This document shows positions 35,910 through 45,273 of a DNA stretch of 64,000 bases, one piece after another. Made by a program: the position numbers and the translations under genes. Within the stretch, counting starts at the first letter, position 1. The number at the start of each line of letters is the position of its first letter. The stretch comes from Hibiscus mutabilis (lineage: Eukaryota > Streptophyta > Magnoliopsida > Malvales > Malvaceae). The stretch spans positions 12,888,128 through 12,952,127 of the forward strand of contig CM033744.1 in the NCBI GenBank assembly GCA_019671005.1, read 5' to 3'. The notes beneath the pieces are model-generated. The model was not told the origin of the DNA, did no database searches, and saw only the letters and a program-made list of their open reading frames with translations.

Positions 35910-36605
35910 TGTTGAGTGTAGCAATCAATCGAATATAGCCAAGAGGGGGTGAATTGGAATTTTAAAGAACGGTGGAAATTAATTGCAAAGAAAGAAAATT
36001 GCAAGGAGATTTATAGTGGTTCAACTCCATCAATGGAGTCTACATCCACTACCTCAGTTACCACACTAAGGATTTTCCACAAATCCTCTAATTTGTCTTT
36101 CCTTTAGGATAAGGAGTAACCTTACACAGTTCAATATCTTATACCCCAAAGTCTATTGAATCCTTTCCCAAATTTGAGTACAAAGAAGCAAACTAGAAAA
36201 TCCTTACAAGGAATGTGTTTGCAAAGTTTAAGCTCTCTTACACACCCAAGAAACACTAGCAAATGAATTACAATGAAGAACAAGACTAGTGTTTACAAGA
36301 AATATGAAAAAAATTGAGCACAAATTGGATTTTGATTGCTTGAATATTTGTATTGGCTTTCTTGATGCTTCATTACTGTTTGGAGACCCCTTTTATATGC
36401 TCTTGAACATTTCTAACCATTGGGAAACTTTGGAAGGACTTTGAAGCTGTTGGAAGCCATTAAAACCGAGCATTAAATGCTCACTTGCACAAAGGTTTCG
36501 AAGCCTTAAGGTGGAATCTGTAAAATATAGTCGTTACAGATCCATGGTTTCGAAACCTTTATTAAAGGTTTCAGAACCTTTGCTAAGGTTTCAATTTCAG
36601 ACCAT
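35910..36605 (-). repeat. 5' LTR of the deleted SIRE-like element, truncated
   Basis: Aligns with 34788-35490 and then stops matching at about 36605. The lost part is its U3 beginning, so its promoter-distal end is gone. Confidence 0.8.
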
Positions 36606-37193
36606 TCTACATAAAGTTTAATAATTATTTGATTTTTATAATTTTTTATATTTTTAAATACTTTTCAAATGTTTTTATTTTTTTAAAAAAATAAATTTAA
36701 TATTTTTTAGTTTTATTTTTTTCTTAAATATTAAATAAGCCCTCGAACTTTTTTAAAAATTAATTAAGTCTATCGACCACATCACCATCCACATATGGAC
36801 TGCAACATCAACATCATTCATTGTTAGATCAATAAAGTAATGGTCACATTATTAAAATAATGGTCAACGACGGTTTCTATCGGTCAAAAACAACATTGAT
36901 GAATTTTAGAAATTCGAGTTTCCAATTAGATGCGTTTTTTGCGGAGGAGCTGAATTGATTTTTTTGGTGCGAATACGAGGACTAAAAAGCCTAAATTTCA
37001 TTTTTGGAAAAAGATTAAATTGCTTAAAATAATAAAAACAAAGAGTAAATTTGCTCGCAATTTAAAGTTAAGCTACTAATCTTACATTACAGATGTAATA
37101 AGGTTTTATGAGATTACAGTGATGTAATGTTAAATTAGACTAGTCTGTAATGTTTGTGAACCAAACACTATATTCCTGTATTAGAATCTAAAA
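36606..37193. other. Intergenic, no gene seen
   Basis: AT-rich sequence with no recognisable motif before the MITE. Confidence 0.5.
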
Positions 37194-37514
37194 GGGTAAA
37201 TAACACCACTGGTCACTAAACTATTTCCATTTTCTTGTTTTGATACTAAATTATTATTTTGGGCAAAAATGTCACTAACTCTACGTTTTTTTTTCTATTT
37301 TGCTCACTAATGTTATTTTTTCCTGTTTTGGTCGCTAATCTATTGCTTCTTTTTTGTTTTGGTCACCAAAATATTATTTTTTCCGTGAGTTTTTTAAAGG
37401 CGGGTGACCAAAATAGAAAAACACGTAACATTAGTGTCGATTTTGCAAAATAATAGTTTGGTGACCAAAACAGGAAAGCGGGAATAATTTAGTGACCAAT
37501 GGTGTTGCTTACCC
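37194..37514. mobile_element. Mutator-type MITE with long inverted repeats
   Basis: About 80 bp at each end are inverted repeats: left GGGTAAATAACACCACTGGT and right end, read inverted, GGGTAAGCAACACCATTGGT, continuing with similar TCACTAAA and TATTATTTTG blocks. Flanks AATCTAAAA (37185-37193) and AATCTAAGA (37515-37523) form a 9-bp target duplication with one mismatch, the size made by Mutator-like transposases. It has no coding capacity. The transposase source is not in the window. Confidence 0.8.
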
Positions 37515-37760
37515 AATCTAAGATCATATCATACTCCATAATATTAAATAATGCCAACCAAACACTTGTTAGAGTTCTTGGAAACTGACAATTGATGTGT
37601 ACAAAGTTGGCCTATCCAGTTCGGCTTTGGGACAAAAAAGATAGAAAAGGTATCTTTTGATTCCTTACAAAGGAAATTCCAAGGTAAGCGGTCGACGTCG
37701 TTTGGAAAGGGCAGGCAGCCGCCCTTTTGTTGTTGTTCGATTGTATTGAAGCTCACAAGG

Positions 37761-37772
37761 CTATATATACAA
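37761..37772 (+). promoter_or_regulatory. Putative TATA box of the PR-10-like gene
   Basis: GGCTATATATACAAT lies about 65 bp upstream of the ATG at 37831, in normal position for a short plant 5' UTR. Confidence 0.5.
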
Positions 37773-37830
37773 TATAAAAACAAGCTTACGGGGAAAAAAA
37801 TATCAGAAAGTAAAACTTAACAAGGAAAAA

Positions 37831-38479
37831 ATGCGCGGCCAAGTCTCACAGGATACTCCGGTTGGTGTCCCGGCTGATTTAATATGGGATGTATACCGTG
37901 GTCTCGAGCTCGGAAGGCTTGTCGATAAAATAGCACCGGACGTTCTCGGAAGGGTAGAATTCTTAGAGGGCGACGGAGGCGTTGGAACTATTGTCAAGTT
38001 CACATTTGCACCAGCAACAGGTAATCTTCTCATCATCTCAGGTTAAAAAACGTGTAAAACTATTAAGTTTTGTATTGTGTCAACGGATGCCGCTGACACT
38101 ATATATATAATTGGAGTCTGGAGAATAAAAAGAAGCGGTTGCATGTATTGGGATTCGAACTGGAACGTTAATATATTTGGCTGTAGGAAGCCCTGGAGGT
38201 GGATATATGAAGGAAAGATTCACAAAGGTTGACGATGAAAATCGAGTTAAAGAAACGGAAGTGATCGAAGGAGGATACAGAGCTCTTGGATTCGATGTTG
38301 TTCGTATTCGGTTGGAGATTTTGGAGAAAGATTCGGAATCATGTATCATCAGGTCTTCTATATTGTATGAAGGAGATGAAAAGCTTGCAGATGTTGTTTC
38401 CCATGTGAGCGTTAAGCCACTGGAAACAATGGCGGAAATTGTGGGCAAACATCTCCGTGATAACAAATCCACTCTGTAG
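37831..38479 (+). CDS. PR-10 / Bet v 1 family protein, norcoclaurine-synthase-like
   Basis: Exons 37831-38020 and 38187-38479 are joined by a GT-AG intron of 166 bp (38021-38186), giving 160 aa, normal for the family. The intron splits a Gly codon in phase 1 at codon 64, matching the conserved intron of PR-10 genes (about codon 62). The glycine-rich loop is EGDGGVGTIVKF (about residues 46-57). SPGGGYMKERF and ENRVKETEVIEGGY follow, then CIIRSSILYEG and the C-terminal helix KPLETMAEIVGKHL. These last motifs resemble norcoclaurine-synthase-like members, small cytosolic proteins with a ligand cavity. The Glu and Lys that align with catalytic residues of true norcoclaurine synthase appear present, but the Tyr position seems to be Met, so alkaloid synthesis should not be assumed. 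ATG context AAAAATGCG and the upstream TATA support the start. No frame defect is visible. Confidence 0.88.
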
Positions 38480-39429
38480 GAAGGGACGTTTTCTGGTGGC
38501 CAAGGATGTTGTATTGTCCCATCTTATATGAATTTAAATCTCGATATGAGAATGCAATACATCACTATTTAATAAAAAATGGGTTGATTTCGGTTCTGGT
38601 CACTTTCTATGCTCAATTTTCATGGTTTTATTTCAATTCCAACATCAAATTCCTCATTACCCTTTTGTTGCACTTTTCTTTTTCAACTAGACTGAACAAG
38701 GAATTCTTGCCGGAATAAACAATGAATTAATAAATAAAGATGTTGTCATATTCATGACATAGGTGAACAAAATATTTTATATAAAAATTTATTCAAGGAA
38801 TGATTATGTATGGAGTGATAAAATATTTGTATAAGAATCTATTCATTTTGTGTTCGATCCTTACCCCATAAGATACAATTCAATAATAGAAAAAGAAATT
38901 AAAGGAAAGGAAAAAGAAAAGAAATGATGTATTTCTTTGTTTGGATATCTAGAATGGGCAAGGGAAAAGGAGGGGGATTGATCCCAACCATGGTTTAGTT
39001 TGAGTGGAACGGAAAGAAAATTGTATATTGTGTTATATTTTCTCAATTATACCTTTAAAAATAAAATTAATTTTTATATGGGTAAACTACACTGATAGTC
39101 CCTAAACATTTAGGATGCTTTCAATATAATCACCAAACTTTTAAAACTTTCAATATGGTCATCAAACTTTTGTTTTCTTTAATTCACCTATGGTAGAACC
39201 ATTAAGATTATTTATGGACATGTTAAATAAAATCAAGTTGATAAGAACATTGATGTTAAATGGATTTCACCATAGAAAACATTCGAAAAAAGATCCAAGA
39301 TTTGAAAGCTCCCGATTAGAAAACATTTGATTCTTTTTATTGACAATATTTGGATATTAAGTTGGCATCTCCCTACCGTTCTTGCCAAATTCTTTTCAAT
39401 GTGATTGCATTCAATAATAAGAATATCTA
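38480..39429. other. Intergenic, with the half of a Mutator-like terminal repeat
   Basis: The 3' UTR of the PR-10-like gene is probably in the first 250 bp. From 39080 the sequence GGGTAAACTACACTGATAGT, followed by the repeated CACCAAACTTTTAAAACTTTC type, resembles one end of a Mutator-like foldback element. No matching inverted end was found. Confidence 0.4.
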
Positions 39430-39593
39430 ATGTTTCACATATGTACTTAACGGTTGTTAGTTTGGGTTGTTAGGTTAGTTAGAAGGCTTCTTTAGATTAG
39501 TCTTTATTAGTATATATAGATTAGTAGTAATTGTAATTACTTCAAGTTGATAATAATAAAAACTTCCAGTTGCTTTTCTTCTTCCAAAATACA
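39430..39593 (+). repeat. Probable 5' LTR of an Ale-type Copia element
   Basis: A short segment with TTAGTTAGAAGG, a TATA-like TAGTATATATAG (about 39508) and an end at AAAATACA, followed 10 bp on by TGGTATCAGA (39604-39613), an iMet-type primer site. The exact left end is uncertain because no second LTR is present. Confidence 0.5.
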
Positions 39594-39602
39594 TGTGTTA
39601 AT

Positions 39603-40637
39603 ATGGTATCAGAATACTACTCGACTTCCCATTCCCATTCTCATTCCTCTGATGAGACGAACCGCGTTTTCAAGAATGACGATCCCTCCGGCGAGTTTTA
39701 CATCCATCCAAATGAAAATCCGACATTGGTTCTTACCTCTTATTTGCTCAACGGAAGTAATTACCACGGCTGGGCACGTTCGATGAGGATGTCCCTCATC
39801 TCCAAGAACAAATTATGCTTTGTCGATGGTTCGATTAAGGAACCTAAGAAAGATGATCCACGTTTCCAGGCATGGGTGAAATGCAACAATCTTGTTCTCT
39901 TTTGGTTGCAACGGGCTTTGACTCTAGAGATTGCACAAAGCGTGATTTGGATCGATAGTGCGCCTGAGTTGTGGAAAGATCTGTTTGATCGATTCAATCA
40001 AGGCGATTTGGTTAGGGTTTCTGACCTACTTCAAGAATTTTATGCTTTGAATCAAGGTAATCTTTCAGTTACCGTCTATTATACCCAATTGAAAGTTATT
40101 TGGGATGAGATTTGTAATCTCAGACCCGTAGTTAGTTGCGATTGTTCTGCCGTGAAGTATCGTAAGCAATACTTTCTTCTTCGCTTTCTTAGGGGATTAA
40201 GTGATAATTTTTCAGTTCCTAAGTCTCAATTGCTTATGATGAAACCTATGCCAACGATTAATGATGCTTTTGCAATTATTATTTAACATGAACGTTTTTT
40301 TAGTTCTACTATTGTTTATGAGTCTAATATTTTGTTGGCTGGGAAATATGATGTCAAGACCGGTGGTCAGTATGCTCGACAAGAAAATAAGTATACCGGT
40401 CTTAGGAAGTTTTCTACTAGCAACAGTAACAATAAGAGGCCCCTATGTGTGTTTTGTGGTTTATATGGACACACAATTGATAAATGCTATAAGAAACATG
40501 GATTTCCTCCTGGGTATAGAAATAAAACTCAAATTACTAGGGCTAATCAAGTTGTATCTTTCAACGGTGAGGAGCCTCTATATACTGATCTTTCGAGTGG
40601 TGTTCCCTATTACAGTGCTCACAAGTGTGTAGAATGA
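39603..40637 (+). pseudogene. Ale-type Copia gag remnant
   Basis: Starts MVSEYYSTSHS at 39603. It has the Copia Gag N-terminal motif PTLVLTSYLLNGSNYHGWAR, the UBN2 block (SLISKNKLCFVDGSI, then WIDSAPELWKDLFDRFNQGD) and, after a single in-frame TAA at 40284, a CCHC knuckle CVFCGLYGHTIDKC followed by YKKHGFPPGY, which is typical of this lineage. The stop is at a position where related Gags have Gln, so one C-to-T change explains it. Protease and the rest of pol are missing; the frame ends at 40637. The ATG overlaps the primer site, so the true start could lie downstream. Confidence 0.85.
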
Positions 40638-40868
40638 AGGATGCATTTCTTGAGCAGGCTTACGGTGGTAGAGAGTTAAGTCGCCACACTTTGGGAATCA
40701 TCCAAATGGAGAGTTCCAGAATCTTTAGGACCAGAATTCAATCTCCCGTGGGAAACTGGTAGTCATTATTGGCTATTTGATTAAGAATTTAAAATACCTC
40801 TTCAGGATCTTTATCCACCAAAATACCATTGGATGAAGAGTCAATCATTATTCTTGTATGAGTGTTAA
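40638..40868. other. Short unassigned stretch
   Basis: It follows the Copia gag remnant and precedes a Tekay-like LTR end. No motif recognised. Confidence 0.4.
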
Positions 40869-41430
40869 TGTAACGCCCCAGTTTTGGGCCTAGGGGTTTC
40901 GAGGTTGATTAAATGGTCCGAAGGACCGGATTAAAGGATTATAGTTAGTTTCAGGATTAATTTGAAATAAATATTTTTAAAAGAGTTAGAAATATGGAAA
41001 ATAGTCTAAAATCATTATTTAGTATATAAAAGGTTTTGGTGGAATCAATTTTGGAAAATGAATTTTGGAAAAGTGACATTTTGACTAGTGGCCAAAATGT
41101 AAAGAATGAAAATTATTTTTAGTGATTGTTTTGGAAAATAGTCAAAACTTAGAATCTTTAAGGAGCTATTTGCCCAAAGTCTAATATCAAACTTTTCTCT
41201 TTAATTGGATATTTTAAAAAGGGTTTTAAAAGGAAATAAATAGGCTTGGAGAATTAATTTTATAATTAATTTCCAAAATAAATTTTACGTAACTAACTTT
41301 TCTTTAAAAGATTTTCTCTCAAATTCTCTCCAGCCAAACACTCTTTTCTTCTTCAAAATTCTTAGGTAATTTCTTGATTTATTTAATCTTTTGATTTCAA
41401 ATGGGTTTCCTATGAATTCCTATCAAAACC
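40869..41430 (+). repeat. Tekay-like LTR fragment (5' part)
   Basis: Begins TGTAACGCCCCAGTTTTGG, the usual start of Tekay-type LTRs, and runs through GGATTAAAGGATTATAG and TTGACTAGTGGCCAAAATG to CTCTCCAGCCAAACACTC. It then joins Athila pol sequence at about 41430 without an LTR end, so the rest has been deleted. It is not the same family as 591-3076. Confidence 0.6.
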
Positions 41431-43593
41431 TTATTGCCTAACTTCCCGCAAGAACCTCTTCTTGGCATTGTATGCCAAGTCTGGTGGCAGAATGTTACTT
41501 ACCAAGTAGTTGACAATGTCAGCATACCATGGCACGGTATTACTCCAAGCAAATACTCGTCAGGAAATTCATCTCTTATAAAATTGGTCTTACCATCTTC
41601 AAGACGATGCTCCAGTTGCGAGAGATGGTCAGCTACTAGGTTTTCACTGCCCTTTTTGTCTCGGATCTCAAGATCGAATTCTTAGAATAGGAGCGTCCAC
41701 CGCCTGGGCTTGGCATCTTTCTTTGCCAAGAGATACTTCAATGCCGAATGATCTGTAAAAACCATAACTTTGTTACCAATTAAATAAGATTTAAATTTGT
41801 CAAAAGCAAATACAACCGCAAGAAATTCTTTCTTGGTCGTAGAGTAATTTAGTTGTGCTTCGTTTAAGGTCCGGCTGGCATAGTAGATGCCATGGAAAAC
41901 CTTGCCACGCCTTTGTCCCAAAACTACTCCAACGACATAATCGATGGCATCACACATGAGTTCAAAGGTCTCATTCCAATCCAGTGCGACAACTATAGGA
42001 GCATTGATCAACTTCTCTTTAAGCTCTTGAAATGATCTCAAACAAGAATCGTCAAAAGCAAAAGTGGCATTATGTTCTAACAACAAGCATAAAAGTTTAG
42101 CAATTTTTGAAAGTCTTTAATAAAATGCCGATAAAAACCGGCATGTCCTAAAAAACTCCTTATACCTTTGACACTTGTTGGTGGTGGCAGTTGATTAATT
42201 ACCTCAACTTTTGCTTGATCAACCTCTAACCCTTTTTTAGTTACCTTGTGCCCGAGAACAATGCCCTCCTTCACCATGAAGTGGCATTTTTCCCAGTTCA
42301 ACACTAGGTTTGTCTCTATGCATATCTTCAAGACTTTCTCTAAACTCTAAAGACATTTCTTAAATGATTTGCCAAACACTGAGAAATCATCCATGATTAC
42401 CTTCATGTTGTGCTCGATCATATCGAAAAAATAGACATCATGTAACGTTGAAACGTTGCCGGTGCATTACATAGGCCGAATGGCATCCTTCTAAACGCAA
42501 GCGTCCCACCATAAGGGCACATGAACGTGGTCTTCTCTTGATCATCAGGGGCGATGGCAATCTGATTATAACCTGAATAACCATCCAAAAAAATAGAAAG
42601 CTTTACCTGTCAACCTGTCTAGCATCTGATCAATGAATGGCAGTGGGAAGTGGTCATTCCTCGTGGCATTGTTCAGCCTCCTATAGTCCATGCACACTAT
42701 CCATTCTGTGATAGTTCTGGAGGGGATTAACTCAGCTTTACTGTTTTGTACCACGGTCATACCACCCTTCTTTGGCACATATTGCACTGGGCTAACCCAA
42801 GAGTTATTAGAGATGGGATAAATAATCATGGCATCAAGCCATTTTATGATCTCATTTTTCACTACCTCTTTCATTCTTGGGTTTAGTCGTCTTTGGCCTT
42901 CAATAGTATTTCCATGGCACTCCTCCAAGATAATCTTGTGCATGCAAATGCTTGGGCTATTACCTCTGATGTCTACCAAAGTCCATCCTAATGCTTGCTT
43001 GTGATCATGTAATATTGCCAACAATCTTTCATCCTGATCATTAGTGAGACCAGTGGCAATGATCACTGGCAGAGTTGAGTGTTCACCTAAATAAGCATAC
43101 TTCAAATGATCTGCAATGTTTTCAGTTCCAATGCTGGTGGCTCCTCAATTGATGGTCTAGGTGCCTTGATTTCTCTGCCGGCCAACTGTAGTGGCTCAAA
43201 ATAACTCGCCTCCTCAGCCTTCAAGACTGGTTCTTCTGGTTCCTCAAACAGATCAGCTATGCCATCTAAACTGTTGACATCAAATTTTGTATCCTAACAT
43301 AATTGTGCCGTGTCCAAAGTGTAAATGGACTCCATCATCTCCTCTGCTTGGCACTCATCAGGTTCATCTGCACATTTCAAAGCTTGGAACACATTAAATG
43401 TAATATGCTGGTCATTCATGCGCATAGTTAGTTCCCCTTTATGAACATCAATCAAAGCCCTACCCGTAGCAAGAAAAGGTCTACCCAAAATAATCGGGAC
43501 ATTAATATCAGCCTCATAATCCAAAATGATAAAATCAGCTGGAAAAATAAATTTGTCTACCTTTACCAACACATCCCCAATCTTACCCTTGGG
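41431..43593 (-). pseudogene. Outer Athila pol: end of protease, RT, RNase H, start of integrase
   Basis: At 43572-43294 is the protease C-terminal half (LVKVDKFIFPADFIILDYEA and IILGRPFLATGRALIDV). RT at 43105-42340 has WVSPVQYVPKKGGMTVV, CMDYRRLNNATRNDHFPLPF and, after a frameshift near 42570, MPFGLCNAPATFQR and the catalytic IMDDFSVFG (about 42400). RNase H at 42331-41640 has VLGHKVTKKGLEVD, FELMCDAIDYVVGVVLGQ, YSTTKKEFLAVVFAFDKF and VFTDHSALKYL. The last piece reads LVADHLSQLE, PWYAD-like sequence and NAKKRFL, the entry to integrase, and stops at the junction. Frameshifts and stops inactivate it. Confidence 0.87.
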
Positions 43594-43598
43594 ATGTG

Positions 43599-45151
43599 TG
43601 ATAAGTGTTCAAAAGTACTATTTTTCTTACCCTTTTTACTCATATTATTGTTAGACTTAGGCTCATATTAGTTGCATAGTTAGCCATTCATGCATTAATC
43701 CATGTTTCCTTCCATCATTGAGCTTGATTACATAACTTTGTAGTTTTTGTGGAAAAGATGCTGCTTTGGTGTGCTTTGTGTGTGTATGTGCAGGATCACT
43801 TGCCAAAGCAATGCCGAGCTAGTTGCCAGGGCAATGCATGAAGGATATGCCGAGCTAGTTGCCAGGGCAATGCATGAAGGAGACGCCGAGCCAGTTGCCA
43901 TGGCAATTGTCGACAAAGAGAAAATGCAATAGGGATGTCGAAATTGATGACTATAGAAGCCCAAGATGACATGGAGCAAGGCCCAAGCCCAAAGGAATTT
44001 GATTGCCATGCAGAGATTAAAGAAGAATTAAATTCCAAGAAGATAGGAGAAGTTCTAATAGGAATACAATTATAATAAAGAATTATATTCTTTAAAGATA
44101 ATTTAATTCCAACTCAAACTCCTCCTCATAGAAGGACTTTGGCCTAGCCTTATAAATAGCAAGGAGATTTCGACAAGTCCAATAGAGTGCAATAGGGAAA
44201 TTTCGACAAGTCCAAGTAGGGCAAGAGGAGAGAATTTTCGACAAGCATCAAGGGCAAGGAGGATTTCGACAAGCCTCCTCCTTCATCCTTTTCTTTCTTG
44301 TTCGGTTGGGTTCATGCTAGGGATTGTTTATCTTGTGTTTCTTTGGAACCTAGCCATGAACTAAATCTATTTGGCTATGGTTATTGTGTTTTGTGGTTGT
44401 GAGAAACTATTGGTTTTTGTTTAGGTAATAAGAGTTTGCACTTTTCTATTTCAAGGTTTATTCATTCTTGGTTCTTATTCTTGTTTGCGAGTGAATTGGG
44501 AGAGAATCTCGTGATTTCATCTATTTATCTAATATCGGGAGAGTTAGATTCAAGAAACAAATGAATATGATCTTTATTCAATCTATGGATGGTGAAGATT
44601 AATCCGGCTTAGGAATAAGTTAAGGATTTCAACGGCTAAGAGGAGCGCAAGATTGGTTGTTGTTCACCCTTGATTCACGCAGGGATGTATTATCAAGGCA
44701 TGCACAAGTAGCTAGAGTTTCGACATAGGGATAAGAAGAAACCATTGAAGAACGCTCTGCCGAACCTTGAAGGTTGCTGCCCAGATGCCCAAGTAGTTGC
44801 CCAGGCAACCATCGATTAGTTGCCAAGGCAACCCCGTTGTGCAAGTTGCCACGGCAACTGAGTTGCCCGTGCACTCTTTTACCAAAACGATCCAATCGGC
44901 TATCACACCTCAACTCACGATAACCTGGCCTATCTCTCTCTCATTCGATCTCATCTTTTCATTTACTTAATTGCTTTCTAGATTAGTTATTAGTTAAAAC
45001 TTCTATAATCATTTACTTGTATTTTTACTTTTTACAGTGCACGAGACTAGATTCTTGAAGTAGCACCAATCCCCGTGGAGATGATATCTTTTATACTATA
45101 ACTTGCGACATGTATACTTGCACATTTGCGTAGCACTTATTACGCGCAACA
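43599..45151 (+). repeat. 5' LTR of the inner Athila
   Basis: Includes three 36-bp tandem units (43811-43846, 43847-43882, and a diverged third), a TATA box TATAAATA at 44151-44158, and six GTTGCC-NN-GGCAAY palindromes, three in U3 and three in the 3' half. Small open frames inside are not genes. Confidence 0.94.
43811..43915 (+). repeat. 36-bp tandem repeat with palindromes in Athila U3
   Basis: Three units of about 36 bp, each carrying GCCGAGCYAGTTGCC followed by a GGCAA half, so the palindromes are exactly 36 bp apart (43822, 43858, 43894). The third unit diverges after the palindrome. The same array is at 54072-54175 in the other LTR. Confidence 0.75.
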
Positions 45152-45157
45152 AGTTTT

Positions 45158-45175
45158 TGGTGCCGTTGCCGGGGA
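45158..45175 (+). other. Athila primer-binding site (tRNA-Asp type)
   Basis: TGGTGCCGTTGCCGGGGA starts 7 bp after the LTR. It is the near-universal Athila primer site, here with T for C at the fourth base. Confidence 0.85.
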
Positions 45176-45273
45176 TTGGCAATAGCGACTTTGTTTTTAG
45201 TTTCTTGCACTTTCTTTTTACTTTTCTTGTTTAAAATTCAAAGGGCTAACAAACTTTGGTTTTGCATTGGTAT

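Larger units (their letters stand above)
34788..36605 (-). mobile_element. Internally deleted SIRE-like Copia element
   Basis: Two direct copies of an LTR (34788-35709, 922 bp, and 35910 to about 36605, truncated) enclose only 200 bp. On the minus strand those 200 bp begin with a degenerate primer site (ATTGGTATAAAAAC) and end with the purine tract CAAAAAGGGGGAGA next to the LTR start TGTTAGACTT. There is no coding sequence. The left LTR is complete with TG...CA ends; the right copy loses homology at about 36605. It is a non-autonomous derivative that would depend on proteins from a related element. Confidence 0.82.

Noticed and set aside
38100..38170. SINE remnant in the PR-10 intron (GGGATTCGAAC resembles an inverted B box)
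   Set aside because: No A box at the right distance and the intron is only 166 bp; probably chance.
43728..44038. Small frames repeated at 43728-44038 and 53989-54299
   Set aside because: Both are in the inner Athila LTRs; their repeats come from the 36-bp tandem unit, not from coding conservation.
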